From Gemella haemolysans (GTDB lineage: Bacteria; Bacillota; Bacilli; Staphylococcales; Gemellaceae), in the NCBI RefSeq assembly GCF_901873445.1, contig NZ_CABFLN010000016.1:134105-198104 (forward strand): a DNA stretch of 64,000 nucleotides. Reading direction: 5' to 3'. The notes below the pieces were generated by a model, which ran no database searches, had not been told where the DNA came from, and saw nothing but the letters and a program-made list of their open reading frames with translations. Shown in pieces: positions 19,615 through 30,159 of the stretch. A program made the translations under genes and the position numbers. The number at the start of each line of letters is the position of its first letter. The stretch's first letter is position 1.

Positions 19615-21926
19615 TTATTTCTTCCCAAATAATCTTTGGAAAAAATTAACTTTCTCCCCTACATCTTGAATTTTTTCTTCAATAGTATTTTCTTGCTTAC
19701 CACCTGATTTTAGTGGAACATTTATCCATTCATGGAAAGAATCTTGGAAAATTTCAACAAATAAATCTGCATTTGTTTTGCTCGAACTTAAAACCTTATT
19801 CTCTAATGCTTCCGAATAAACTTTTGATGGTTTGGTATTATCCACTCCATACCTAGAACTTTGGAAATTATGATCAAGTTCACTCATCTTAATCATATAA
19901 ATATTTCTCTCTTCTTGCTCACCTTTAACTTCTTTAAACAATTCTGGAGAACCTATATACAGTTTGCACCACATCAACATATTATTTTTCGTTGCATCAT
20001 CTACACGTGAAAGTGGGAAAAAGTCAGGTAATTCAATTCCTGCGATTTCAAAATATTCTTTAAATATTTCACGAGTATAGTATAAGAAATCTAATTTATT
20101 TCCACTATAATGTTTCCAATTCAAATCATCTTGCATAAGTTTTCTAGAAAATCTCAAAACAAAATCTCTAAACAAGCTTGAATTAATCTTCTCGTAGACC
20201 TCTATATATCTATCTGTAGTTTCTGCTTATCTTTGCGAATCAAATTTACAATCATTTAGTAAATAATATATTTTTCTACTAAGAGCCTCTGATTTAGAAC
20301 TGATTGTTTCTGCATTAGTCGTACAAATAAATGCAGGAGTTAAGTGGATTTGATTTTCCGCTTGGTTAGAAATATCTTTAATCAAATCTTCACCTTTTCC
20401 ATTAAAGAAATCACTTGGAGGCTCGTCAACAAGTAAAGGCGCAACATTATCCTCATTAAGCATCCAATAACGAATCTGTTGACGCGTTGCAGAATCTTTT
20501 CTCGTATCATTGTCTATCAACTCATTATACGTTAGTATTTTGTTATCCGTAGTCAATCCTAACATCTTGTTTAAAATATTAAGTAAATTAGACTTTCCAG
20601 AACCCCCTGTTCCACCTACAATAGCAAATAAAGGTATACCCAAAGCTTCATTTCCTAATGTGAATTTTTCTCTAATCTCACCTATAAATGGTGATGTGAA
20701 TGTATATAATATTGTTTCCATAACACGTTTCCCATATTCAGGAGTATAATTAGGAACAAAATCTTCGTAATTTTTTAATAATTTACAAATTACATCAATA
20801 TTTTCCTTAATTTCTGCATCAGTTAGCTTCTCTCCTATTGGATAATAAGAAAAACGTTCTTCTAAAGCTTTCGTCTCTGGATTTATCGTACTTTCTATTT
20901 TTATTCCCTGTGATAAACCACTATTGCTCTCCGTTCTCAGTGCAGGTTTATTTATAATAAGCTCCCTCGGAGCAGTTTCCGATTTTACTTTTTTATCCTG
21001 AATTTGAAGTTGTAAGTATTTTTTAATATTCGTACGCATCTTAGCTTTGTCTAAAAGTTTCGTATCACTATTAGCGGTATTACCTGTCCTTCTATTAACC
21101 ACACTATTTGTGATTCTCAAAGCAAACTCCAGTTCATTAGCTTTTTGTTGAAATTCTTCTGCGCGGATTTGTTCGAATTCTTTTTCCTCTTTCAAATCTT
21201 CTATTAATTCTTGCTTTATCTCACCAACCGTAACTTTTTTCTGAACTTCATCATAAAAATCACTAATAGTATTCACTTTCAACTCAGAAGTTTCCTCTGG
21301 TGTGAAATTAATATTTAAATCAGGATCCTTGTCTTTTTTCTTAGTTATTTTATCTAAAACAGACTTCGCGAATAAGTTTTGAGTAGCAGAAATTATTGTA
21401 TTCTCATAATATTCATTATATATTTCAAAAATAGCATCGTTATCTCTAATTTCTACTATTTCTAATTGATTAGTACTGTTTGAAAATGCTTGTGTAGATA
21501 AATTTGCAGATCCTATAATAACCCGTGTTTCTTCTGTCTGCGTATTTTCTAATAGATATACCTTACTATGAATGGTTTTATCTATTGGTATTCTTATATT
21601 AAACTTATTTTTAGTAACTTTTTTTGAAGTCTCGAATTTAATTCTTCTATAAGCCTCATAGGTGTTCCATCATTTAGTATCTTTGTACTATTTATCAGTT
21701 GATGAATAGCTTGTTTTCTTGAACCTAGGGCTCTTTCTTGAACTTCACTGTCTTAAATAGCTACTGTTATTGTTGTTTCTTCAAAGTTTTCCAAGTACTT
21801 ATTGTAAAAATTCAAATCAATTGAAAAAGTTACAGCTTTTAATACATTATATTTATTAGGGTCAAATATCTCTCCTATTTCTAAATTTTTCTTTTCATTA
21901 TTTAATATCGTTAATAACGTCGTCAT
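19615..21926 (-). pseudogene. Decayed PLD-nuclease / P-loop ATPase fusion gene
   Basis: Read from an ATG at 21924-21926 with a good AAGGAA site, the gene spans about 770 codons. An N-terminal region is broken by TAA at 21753-21755. A frameshift near 21630-21650 follows. Then comes a phospholipase-D-like motif (IHSKVYLLEN, then RVIIGSANLSTQAF), a P-loop ATPase domain (AIVGGTGGSGKSNLLNIL, LLVDEPPSDFF, TTNAETISSKSEALSRK), an in-frame TAA at 20227-20229 and 203 further in-frame codons to 19615. Domain make-up resembles stand-alone defence effectors, but I recognise no named system. At least three lesions suggest it is inactive. Confidence 0.8.
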
Positions 21927-22269
21927 TCTTTATATTCCTTTTAATAATCTATAATTTTTTATATAGCGTTTTCCTCAATCATACAGCATTTAAACTAGCT
22001 ATAACTTAATTTTAATACATCAATCTTTATTCACTACTTCTGGCGCTCAATTTTTTTATCCAACTCCTGTGGATAATCGCCATCTGTACAGATAAAAACA
22101 CAAGTATATTACTATTTTCATAGCAATACACCTTATTATCTTTACGAAACACTATAAAATTTAAGGGGCTTCTTTCCCTCAACTTTTATCTATAGTAATA
22201 TTAATAACTTTTTATTCATATATTAATCTCTTTCCTTTACCCTGTTATATTATATCATAATTTTCTCAA
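21927..22269. other. AT-rich intergenic region
   Basis: Between the decayed gene and the nup operon terminator there is no ORF with a ribosome binding site and no strong repeat that I can see. Confidence 0.5.
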
Positions 22270-22315
22270 TAAAAAAGTAGCCCTTGAACTAAGAAGTTTC
22301 AAAGGCTACTAGTTT
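22270..22315 (-). terminator. Terminator of the nup operon
   Basis: TAGTAGCCTTTGAAAC pairs with TTCAAGGGCTACT, followed on the minus strand by TTTTTTATTG. It directly follows the nupQ stop. Confidence 0.85.
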
Positions 22316-22317
22316 TA

Positions 22318-23238
22318 TTATCTTAAACCTTTATCGTACGGAATACCAAGTGCTTCTGGAGTAGCAGTTTTCTTAGAAAATACGATAAGTGCAATTATTG
22401 TAGCTACGAATGGGAACATGTTCCAGAATGATACCGGAATTGGTAGGTCTGGTGCTAAGATAGAAACTTTCTCAGCGAATACTTTAGTTCCTCCGAAGAA
22501 TAACGAAGCTAATGTAATTGTAATTGGATTATATTTACCAAAGATTAATGCTGCTAATGCTAAGTATCCGAATCCGTATACTGTAATCGCTGCGTTGAAA
22601 CCTTGAGAGAATGTAGTTGCAATGATAGCTCCAGCTAATCCTGCTAAACATCCTGAAATAAATACCCCAATGTAACGATATTTAAATACGTTTAATCCAA
22701 GTGAATCACTTGCTTGTGGGTTTTCCCCAACAGAACGTAAACGTAATCCAAATGGACGTTTATAAATTACATAGTATGTTACAATTACTAAGATTACAGC
22801 TATAAATACTGTTGGATAAATAGTGAATTTACCAAATACTGTGTATCTTGGGAAACCACTTGCTAATAATAATTCATATGTACCATTATAGTGGTTAACT
22901 AAGAATAACGCTATAGCTGGTGTAATTAAGTTAATCGCCGTACCTGAAATAACTTGGTCAGCTTTTAAGTTAATACTGATATATGCGTGAATTAATGACA
23001 TTAACCCACCAGCAAAAGTTGCAACAACTAAACAAATTACTAGTTGGAATAGTGTTGGAGATCCATCAAACACTGATAATGCTAATAGTGATGCGATGAA
23101 TGATCCAAAGATTACGAAACCATCAAGGGCAATGTTAACAACCCCACTTTTTTCTGAATAGAAACCACCGATGGCAGCTATAAGAATTGGTGCAGTATAT
23201 TGTAACATTGAATCTAATAGTGATAATACTGTATCCAT
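22318..23238 (-). CDS. nupQ: Nucleoside ABC transporter permease, NupQ type
   Basis: The 306-aa protein is a branched-chain/nucleoside-type permease (BPD_transp_2 like) with about eight membrane helices. It has GGFYSEKSGVVNIALDGFVIFG near residue 20 and RSVGENPQASDSLGLNVFKYRY. Its ATG directly follows the nupP TAG, so the two are translationally coupled. With NupP it forms the membrane channel of a BMP-dependent nucleoside importer, as in Bacillus NupNOPQ. Confidence 0.9.
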   Translation of the reverse strand: MDTVLSLLDSMLQYTAPILIAAIGGFYSEKSGVVNIALDGFVIFGSFIASLLALSVFDGSPTLFQLVICLVVATFAGGLMSLIHAYISINLKADQVISGTAINLITPAIALFLVNHYNGTYELLLASGFPRYTVFGKFTIYPTVFIAVILVIVTYYVIYKRPFGLRLRSVGENPQASDSLGLNVFKYRYIGVFISGCLAGLAGAIIATTFSQGFNAAITVYGFGYLALAALIFGKYNPITITLASLFFGGTKVFAEKVSILAPDLPIPVSFWNMFPFVATIIALIVFSKKTATPEALGIPYDKGLR

Positions 23239-24303
23239 CTATTTATCTCCTTTCTGTTTCTTACTACTAAATAATTTATCAAGCAACTTATTATCAAAGA
23301 TAGCTTTAGCTGCAACGAATAATACGATTAAACCAATTAGGATGTTCGCGATATCTTTTGGAATACCGATGAATGATAATTGTGGAGTTAATACTCCTAG
23401 GAATCCGAATAATAATGCTCCTAATAATGATCCAACAGCTGTGTTAGCTCCGATTAATGCAACCGCAATTCCCATATATCCAAATCCTTGGAATGTTGAA
23501 CCTGCAACTACTTGTCCCACAGGTCCCATATTGTAAAGAGCACCACCTAAACCAGCGAAAGCTCCTGAAATAGCCATAGATAACACAGTATTTCTGTTAA
23601 CTTTCATACCTACGAATTTTGATGCATTCGGGTTAAATCCTACAGAACGTAATTCATAACCGAATACTGTTTTTTCCATAACGATATAGAAAATAATAAC
23701 ACTAAAAATGGCTAAGAATAAATCAGTCCCTAAACGATAGTTGTTGAAAATACCTTCAACTAAACTATTTTGTAAGTATCCTGCTCCATCGGCTGAAACG
23801 ATAGGTTTAGAAATAATATCGTTAGTCCCTTTAATATACTTAGGTACAGCAAACTGTACGAAATATAAAGCTGTATAGTTTAACATGATTGTTACAACTA
23901 CTTCACTAATATTAAATCTAGCTTTTAAGTAACCTGCAATAGCTGCCCAAAGGCCACCTACTACTACACCAACTAAAATACTAGTAATTAACACTAAATA
24001 GAAGTTCATACCTTCCATTTTAATCGCAACAAGTCCAGCGAAAAGACCACCCATAATGAATTGACCTTCTGCTCCAATGTTGAATAAACCTGTTCTAAAT
24101 GCAAATGCAACAGACAATCCAGTACAAATAAGTGGAATTGTTGATACAAAAATTTCAGCTATACTGTTTGAATCTGAGAAAATATCTCCGATTACTCCAA
24201 ACACATCTCCTGGTGCTGCCCCTATCGCTGAAATAAGAATAGCTCCTATAATAAATGAAGCTAATATCGGTAGCACCGCATTAGTTAAAACTTTCTTTAA
24301 CAT
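23239..24303 (-). CDS. nupP: Nucleoside ABC transporter permease, NupP type
   Basis: The 354-aa membrane protein has about ten hydrophobic segments and the paired permease motifs FRTGLFNIGAEGQFIMGGL and ELRSVGFNPNASKFVGMKV, matching the NupP/YufP family. It follows nupO by 12 bp with a GGAGA site and abuts nupQ. It is a channel subunit of the nucleoside importer. Confidence 0.9.
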   Translation of the reverse strand: MLKKVLTNAVLPILASFIIGAILISAIGAAPGDVFGVIGDIFSDSNSIAEIFVSTIPLICTGLSVAFAFRTGLFNIGAEGQFIMGGLFAGLVAIKMEGMNFYLVLITSILVGVVVGGLWAAIAGYLKARFNISEVVVTIMLNYTALYFVQFAVPKYIKGTNDIISKPIVSADGAGYLQNSLVEGIFNNYRLGTDLFLAIFSVIIFYIVMEKTVFGYELRSVGFNPNASKFVGMKVNRNTVLSMAISGAFAGLGGALYNMGPVGQVVAGSTFQGFGYMGIAVALIGANTAVGSLLGALLFGFLGVLTPQLSFIGIPKDIANILIGLIVLFVAAKAIFDNKLLDKLFSSKKQKGDK

Positions 24304-24315
24304 ACGTTCTCCTCT

Positions 24316-25827
24316 CTACTTCTTAACCCCTGCCATAAGCAGACCAAGTTGTTCTTTTGTTACATTTTCATCATTATCCACTATATCGATAATGTTACCA
24401 TTGTGAATTACCGCGATTCTATCAGATAATGTTAAGATTTCATCTAAGTCAAATGAAATTAATAATACACCATTACCTTTATCACGATAGTTAATTAACA
24501 TTTTATGAATACCGTTAATAGCCCCAACATCAAGACCACGTGTAGGTTGCGTTGTTACTAATAATTTTGGATCTAATTCCAAAGCACGTCCAATAATAAG
24601 TTTTTGTTGGTTACCACCACTCATACTACGTGCAGAAATTTTTTCATCTCCAGCTTTACGAACATCATATTTTTCACAAATTTCTTTAGCAAATTTTGAA
24701 ATAATATTCTTTTTCAAGAATCCACGTTTAGCAAATTTTTCTGTATAATAATTTTCTAAAACTGAGTTTTCTTCAACACTGAAATCTAACACAAGACCAT
24801 CTTTATGTCTATCTTCCGCAATAATTTCAAGTCCAAGCTCTTTACGTTTTGCTGTTGATAATGAATTAATCTCTTTTCCGTCAAAAATAATTTTCCCTTT
24901 TGTTTCTTTAAGTAAAGCATTTAGTACTTCTACAAATTGTTGTTGACCATTCCCGTCAACTCCTGCAATACCAAGGATTTCACGTTCACGTACATTTAAG
25001 TTGAAGTCATGTAGAATATCTTTCTTCTCAGCAGTGTCAGCATAAACACCTGAAACTTCAAGAATATTTTTCTTACCGTCTCTTGAACGCTCATATTTAA
25101 TTATTTCTAAGTCTTTACCAATCATAAGACTAGCTAGTTTTTCTTTTGTTGTTTCCGCTATTTCAACTGTTCCGTAGTATTCACCACGACGAATAATACT
25201 ACAACGATTTGCAACAGCCATAATTTCATTAAGTTTGTGAGTAATTAATAAAATAGTTTTTCCTTCAGCTTGTAGATTTTTAAGAATAGCTAAAAATTCT
25301 TTAATCTCAGCAGGAGTTAAAACTGCAGTAGGTTCATCAAAAATTAAAATGTTAGCATCTCTATATAACATTTTAAGGATTTCAACCCTTTGTTGCATTC
25401 CTACACTGATGTCCCCTACTAAAGCTTTAGGATCAACTTCTAAACCATATTTTTTAGATAAATCTTTAATTTTTACAGCAGCACTTTCTAAATCGATTTT
25501 TCCACCTTTTACTTCTTCCATCCCTAAAATAATATTTTCAGCAACAGTGAAGTTTTTAATAAGTTTAAAGTGCTGGTGCACCATCCCTATCCCTAGTTGG
25601 TTAGCATGCTTAGGATCTTTAATATCAACTTCCGTACCATTCAATTTAATAACACCGGCTTCTTGATGGTACATACCAAAAAGAACCGACATCAACGTAG
25701 ATTTTCCAGCACCATTTTCACCAAGTAAAGCATGAATTTCATTGTTTTTTACTTGAATAGTGATATCTTTATTTGCGTAGAAGTCGCCAAACTTTTTAGT
25801 TATGTTTAGCATTTCTATAGCGTACAT
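24316..25827 (-). CDS. nupO: Nucleoside ABC transporter ATP-binding protein, NupO type
   Basis: The 503-aa protein contains two fused ABC ATPase domains. Domain 1 has GENGAGKST (Walker A), VGMQQRVEILK (variant signature) and ILIFDEPTAVLTP (Walker B). Domain 2 has the degenerate GVDGNGQQQ P-loop and SMSGGNQQKLIIGRALE. This tandem layout is typical of ribose/nucleoside-type importers and of BMP-family systems. It is the first gene of the nupOPQ block. Confidence 0.92.
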   Translation of the reverse strand: MYAIEMLNITKKFGDFYANKDITIQVKNNEIHALLGENGAGKSTLMSVLFGMYHQEAGVIKLNGTEVDIKDPKHANQLGIGMVHQHFKLIKNFTVAENIILGMEEVKGGKIDLESAAVKIKDLSKKYGLEVDPKALVGDISVGMQQRVEILKMLYRDANILIFDEPTAVLTPAEIKEFLAILKNLQAEGKTILLITHKLNEIMAVANRCSIIRRGEYYGTVEIAETTKEKLASLMIGKDLEIIKYERSRDGKKNILEVSGVYADTAEKKDILHDFNLNVREREILGIAGVDGNGQQQFVEVLNALLKETKGKIIFDGKEINSLSTAKRKELGLEIIAEDRHKDGLVLDFSVEENSVLENYYTEKFAKRGFLKKNIISKFAKEICEKYDVRKAGDEKISARSMSGGNQQKLIIGRALELDPKLLVTTQPTRGLDVGAINGIHKMLINYRDKGNGVLLISFDLDEILTLSDRIAVIHNGNIIDIVDNDENVTKEQLGLLMAGVKK

Positions 25828-25955
25828 ATCATTACCTCTCTTTTATAAATTCTTACATATATATATTATAATATATTTTGACAAACTAGTATAGCTTTTT
25901 CCGGTATTTTTTTAATATATTTAACATTATTTTTAGAAACTAAAAATTTATTAAC

Positions 25956-25967
25956 TACAGTACTGTA
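25956..25967. promoter_or_regulatory. 12-bp palindrome upstream of nupO
   Basis: TACAGTACTGTA is a perfect palindrome in the 296-bp gap between nupN and nupO. Its half-site ACTGTA also appears in a palindrome upstream of prdD. It could be an operator, but this is weak evidence. Confidence 0.3.
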
Positions 25968-26077
25968 TTCGTTTTATAGTTTTATAATATAATACGAATT
26001 TTTCAACTTAAAAAATTTAAGTTATAATATAAATTTTTTAATACTATTTAAGAAATATAAAAATAATTTCATACAAA

Positions 26078-26108
26078 AAAAGACCTAGAATTTGCTAGGC
26101 CTTTTTAT
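26078..26108 (-). terminator. Terminator between the BMP gene and nupO
   Basis: AAAGGCCTAGC pairs with CTAGGTCTTT around a short loop (CCTAG/CTAGG core), followed by TTTTTTT on the minus strand. It ends the lipoprotein gene and probably lets only part of transcription through to nupOPQ, which would give more binding protein than transporter. Confidence 0.8.
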
Positions 26109-26123
26109 ATAAACTTCTTAAAA

Positions 26124-27230
26124 TTAAAGTTCTCCGTCGATATTAGCTTTATCAGCTACACCAGCAGCATCAGCTGCAACTGTTGCTTTACCAGCTTTTA
26201 GATTTTCAACAACTGTTTTAATTTTAGCTTTGATATCATCGCTTAAGTTAGGGTTTTCTGCTGGAAGTCCAACACCATCTTCTTTAATAGTGAAGACTCT
26301 AGCTTTTCCACCTTCAAATTTTCCAGCTTTGATAGCGTCTAAGATGTTAGATACTGCAACGTCGATACGTTTAACAGCTGAAGTTAAGATAACTGATTTT
26401 TCAACATCTTTTCCGTCTTTATCTTTAGCTTTGAATACACCTTCAGAATATTGGTCTTTATCTACACCAACGATCCAGTGTTTAACTTCTCCGCTTTCTT
26501 TAAGATCTTTAGTTGCTCTTTCTTGAGCTTCTTTGATAGATCCACTTCCAGTACCACCAGCTGCTACGAAGATTACGTCAGCTCCAGCATCGTACATAGT
26601 TGCTGCTAAAGTTTTACCTTTGTTAGTGTCGTTGAATGAACCACTGTAGTTGTAAACAACTTTGATATCTTTTTTAGCTGCTTTAGCACCTTGAACGAAT
26701 CCAACACCAAATTTAACTACTGCTGGGATTTTAGCTCCACCAATGTATCCAACTTTACCAGTTTTTGATTGTAAAGCTGCTGCATATCCAGCTAAGTATC
26801 CTGCTTCGTGTTCTGAGAATGTAACTGATTCTACGTTTTTGTTTTGAACTACACCATCGATGAAGATGAATTTTTTATCTGCAAATGAATCTGCAACTTT
26901 TGGTAATTCTTTTTCAAAGTAGAAACCAGCTAATGAAATTACGTCAGAAGCTTTTGCTGCGTTTTGTAAGTTTGCAGCGATATCACTTTGGTTTTTAGTT
27001 TCGATTGGGTTAAGTGCTTTTCCACCATTTTTTTCAGCCCAAGCTTTTACTGTTTCAACGTTACTTTGGTTGAAACTTTTATCTTTTGCTCCACCTTCGT
27101 CAGTTACAACACCGATTTTTAATCCAGAGTTGCTAGAAGATGAATTTCCGTTAGATGATTTAGAAGAACATCCAACAATAATTAATGCTGCCGATAAAAC
27201 AACTGCTATTAACGAAAATACCTTTTTCAT
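26124..27230 (-). CDS. nupN: BMP-family nucleoside-binding lipoprotein 1
   Basis: The 368-aa protein has a lipoprotein signal (MKKVFSLIAVVLSAALIIVGC, Cys at 21) and a PnrA/BmpA-like domain (GVVTDEGGAKDKSFNQSNVE, GYIGGAKIPAVVKFGVGFVQGA, VDKDQYSEGVFK). The family binds purine nucleosides for ABC import. I chose the ATG at 27228-27230 because GGAGA lies upstream and the signal peptide then begins correctly. A longer in-frame extension lacks both. Confidence 0.92.
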   Translation of the reverse strand: MKKVFSLIAVVLSAALIIVGCSSKSSNGNSSSSNSGLKIGVVTDEGGAKDKSFNQSNVETVKAWAEKNGGKALNPIETKNQSDIAANLQNAAKASDVISLAGFYFEKELPKVADSFADKKFIFIDGVVQNKNVESVTFSEHEAGYLAGYAAALQSKTGKVGYIGGAKIPAVVKFGVGFVQGAKAAKKDIKVVYNYSGSFNDTNKGKTLAATMYDAGADVIFVAAGGTGSGSIKEAQERATKDLKESGEVKHWIVGVDKDQYSEGVFKAKDKDGKDVEKSVILTSAVKRIDVAVSNILDAIKAGKFEGGKARVFTIKEDGVGLPAENPNLSDDIKAKIKTVVENLKAGKATVAADAAGVADKANIDGEL

Positions 27231-27789
27231 AAATAAAAAGTCTCCTTTATTTGTATATTGTTTATACCTAAATAATACCACATTATCTTTCAAACTTCAA
27301 TGATTTATTAAAAAATTGTTAACATTTTTTTATAATGTTCGTTTTCTAACTATAAAAACCTATAAAAGTAGTATTTATAGGAGTTATCATATCTATTCTT
27401 CTATATTCATATAAGATTATTTTAGAATAATAAAGCATTTTCAAAACATTAAGAACGTTTACATTTTTATACGAATTTTATATCCCAGACTATTATTACA
27501 CATTAATTATATTCTTTAGATAAAGACTTTATTTTATTGATATAATCGTATTTAATATTTTACGAACTTTAAAATATCACACTCTAATTATTGGATATTA
27601 ATGTATATTAATACTTATTCTTAAGATAAAACAATTTATGTAAAACTATAGATTTTAATAAATATTTAAAATCAACATTATCCAAAATAGATTATATTCA
27701 ACTATTGTTCTATTACCTCTAGATACGATAATTCTACATACTTTACTTTAATAAAATATCACATCTTAGATATCTACTATATGTTATTT
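27231..27789. other. AT-rich intergenic region between the two BMP genes
   Basis: This stretch upstream of nupN holds no ORF with a ribosome binding site. I looked for a purine (guanine/adenine) riboswitch core and saw none. It ends at the terminator of the second BMP gene. Confidence 0.5.
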
Positions 27790-27850
27790 ACAAAAAATAG
27801 GAGTGTCCGAAATCAAAATCTCTTAGAAATCTTGCTTCAAACAGCTCCTA
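27790..27850 (-). terminator. Terminator after the second BMP gene
   Basis: TAGGAGCTGT pairs with ACACTCCTA (27841-27850 and 27798-27806) over a long loop, followed by TTTTTTG on the minus strand. It separates this gene from nupN. Confidence 0.6.
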
Positions 27851-27860
27851 TATTCTTTAA

Positions 27861-28976
27861 TTATAGTTCACCTTCTAAATTAGTAACTGAACCTTTTGCT
27901 TTTAATTCATCTCCAGTAGCTACTACTTCGACTTTACCTGATTTTAGTTCTTCGATAGCACTAGCAACTTTTGTTTTAACTTCATCGCTTAAGTTAGGAT
28001 TTTCTTTTGGAATTCCTACACCATTTTCTTTAATACCAAAGACATGTTCACCTTTTGTAAATCTACCTTCTTTGATTTCATTTAATATTTTAGTAACTGC
28101 TACTTCAATATTTTTTACAGCTGATGTTAGGACTGCAGATTTTTGATATTCTTTTCCGTCTTTATCTTTCCCTTTAAAAATACCTTCTTCGTATTGATCT
28201 TTATCTACTCCTACAACCCAGTGTTTAATCTCTCCACTCTTAGACATATCGATAATACCACGTTCTTTAGCTTCTGAGATTACACCATTACCAGTATTAC
28301 CTGCAGCAACGAAAATTACATCTGCACCTGAGTCATACATAGTAGCTGCTAATGTTTTACCTTTATTTGTATCTGAAAAAGTTCCGCTATAATTATACAT
28401 TACTTTAATATCACTTTTAGCTGCTTTAGCACCTTGTACAAATCCAATACCAAATCGCTCTACTGGTGGAATTTTAGTTCCTCCAATATATCCAACTTTT
28501 CCTGTTTTAGATTGTAAAGCTGCAATATATCCAGCTAAATAACCAGCTTCTTGTTCCTTAAAGATTAATGAAGCAATATTAGGCGCATCAACAAAAGTAT
28601 CAACATACATGAATTTTTTATCTTTATATTGTTCCGCTACTTTTGGAATTTCTTTTTCAAATTCATAACCAGCTAAAGAAATAATATCAGATACTTTTGC
28701 TGCATTTTGTAAATTAGAAGTTAAATCCGATTGAGTTTTCGTTTCTAAAACAACTGGCTCTTTTGCACCATTAGCTTTCGTCCAAGCTTGAATAGCTTCT
28801 ACGTTAGCTTGGTTAAAACTCTTATCTTTTGCTCCACCTTCACCAGTTACGACACCAATTTTATATCCGCTCTTACCGTCAGATTTAGTGTCATTCTTAG
28901 CATTCTTTGAAGAACAACCAACAACAATTAATGATAATGCAACTAGAATTGCAAAAATAGTACGTAATTTTTTCAT
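27861..28976 (-). CDS. BMP-family nucleoside-binding lipoprotein 2
   Basis: The 371-aa protein has a lipobox (LSLIVVGC) and the same fold and motifs as its neighbour: GVVTGEGGAKDKSFNQANVE, GYIGGTKIPPVERFGIGFVQ, VDKDQYEEGIFK. The two are clear tandem paralogues over their full length. It has its own AAGGAGGG site and terminator, so it is probably expressed separately. It may widen the ligand range of the one NupOPQ transporter. Confidence 0.92.
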   Translation of the reverse strand: MKKLRTIFAILVALSLIVVGCSSKNAKNDTKSDGKSGYKIGVVTGEGGAKDKSFNQANVEAIQAWTKANGAKEPVVLETKTQSDLTSNLQNAAKVSDIISLAGYEFEKEIPKVAEQYKDKKFMYVDTFVDAPNIASLIFKEQEAGYLAGYIAALQSKTGKVGYIGGTKIPPVERFGIGFVQGAKAAKSDIKVMYNYSGTFSDTNKGKTLAATMYDSGADVIFVAAGNTGNGVISEAKERGIIDMSKSGEIKHWVVGVDKDQYEEGIFKGKDKDGKEYQKSAVLTSAVKNIEVAVTKILNEIKEGRFTKGEHVFGIKENGVGIPKENPNLSDEVKTKVASAIEELKSGKVEVVATGDELKAKGSVTNLEGEL

Positions 28977-29321
28977 AATACCCTCCTTAAAAATTTATGT
29001 ACTAAGAACATAATACTACTTTTTAAAATCGTTTGCAAGATATTTTTTACAAATAAATATAAAATATAAATAACATGAAATATACTTCTAAAAAAATACT
29101 ACGATTCCTAATAATTCAGCTATAACCCTTCTTTAAATCTAATAAGGATATTGCTTTTGTTATATAAAATCTATACAATCCAACCTATCGACCATTACTT
29201 TATTTTAAAATATACATCTAAAATTGTAAACGTTAATAATAAGTAGGTTAGAAATTATATATTTTCTGAATGTTTTATGCTATAATATTTTTGATAAAGC
29301 ATTTTCAGGAGGATTTATATT
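28977..29321. promoter_or_regulatory. Divergent intergenic region with punA promoter
   Basis: On the plus strand TGCTATAAT (29278-29286) is an extended -10 for punA. TATTTTCTGAATGTT (29260-29274) resembles a CodY box with three mismatches and overlaps the -35 zone, so amino-acid or GTP-dependent repression is possible. No promoter for the left-hand BMP gene stood out. Confidence 0.45.
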
Positions 29322-30146
29322 ATGACATATTATGAAAATATTGTAGAAACTGCAAACTACATAAAGAAATATTTTGGGGAGCCTATCGACTATGCAGTAG
29401 TTTTAGGAAGTGGTATTACACTTGAACTTGAAGATCAACAAGAACTTGGTTATGAGGCTATTCCACTTTTCCCAGGAAATAAACACGCTAATCGAGTTAA
29501 AGGACATGCTAACAAACTAACTTTTGGCAAAATCTCTGGTAAAAACGTATTAGTATTAAACGGTCGCCTTCACTTCTATGAAGGATACAGCATGAAAGAT
29601 GTTGCTTTTATGACATATGTTGTTAAATTTTTAGGAGTAAAAGGATTATTCATAACTAATGCATGTGGAGCTATTAACACAAACTTCACTGAAGGTGATA
29701 TCGTGTGTCTTGACGACTTTATTTCACTAGTGAGTAAAAACCCTCTAATGGGAGAAAATGATCCACGTCTAGGTGAAAGATTCGTTGATATGACTACACC
29801 ATTCGATCCATATCTAGTAGAAAACTTACACAATTCTGCTAAAAAACTAGATATTACTTTACATACCGGTGTTTATGGATTCTTCCAAGGTCCATACTTT
29901 GAAACACGTGCTGAAATTCGTGCATTCAAAACAATGGGATGTGATCTTGTAGGAATGTCTACAGTTCCAGAAGTAATCGCTGCAAACCACGCATCACTTC
30001 CTGTAGCAGTTTTAGCTTGCGCTACTAATATGGCAACAGGGATACAAGAGAAAAAACACGACCATGAACACGTACTAAAAACTGCTCAAAAAATTAGTAT
30101 AAACCTGAAAAATCTTTTAATTGAAACATTAGAAAACTTAAAATAG
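29322..30146 (+). CDS. punA: Purine nucleoside phosphorylase, type I (PunA family)
   Basis: The 274-aa protein has the trimeric PNP motifs: VVLGSGIT, GRLHFYEGYSMKDVAF, TNACGAINTNFTEGD, GPYFETRAEIRA and GMSTVPEVIAANHA. It cleaves purine nucleosides with phosphate to the base and ribose-1-phosphate. Divergent placement from the nucleoside importer fits a salvage unit. The Asn-containing base pocket (ATNMATG) suggests 6-oxopurine preference, which is inference. Confidence 0.93.
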   Translation: MTYYENIVETANYIKKYFGEPIDYAVVLGSGITLELEDQQELGYEAIPLFPGNKHANRVKGHANKLTFGKISGKNVLVLNGRLHFYEGYSMKDVAFMTYVVKFLGVKGLFITNACGAINTNFTEGDIVCLDDFISLVSKNPLMGENDPRLGERFVDMTTPFDPYLVENLHNSAKKLDITLHTGVYGFFQGPYFETRAEIRAFKTMGCDLVGMSTVPEVIAANHASLPVAVLACATNMATGIQEKKHDHEHVLKTAQKISINLKNLLIETLENLK

Positions 30147-30159
30147 AAGGAGTAAAATT

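Noticed and set aside
27231..27789. Purine riboswitch upstream of the nucleoside-binding protein
   Set aside because: No sequence like UAUAAUC..GGAUAUGG..CCGUAAA was seen.
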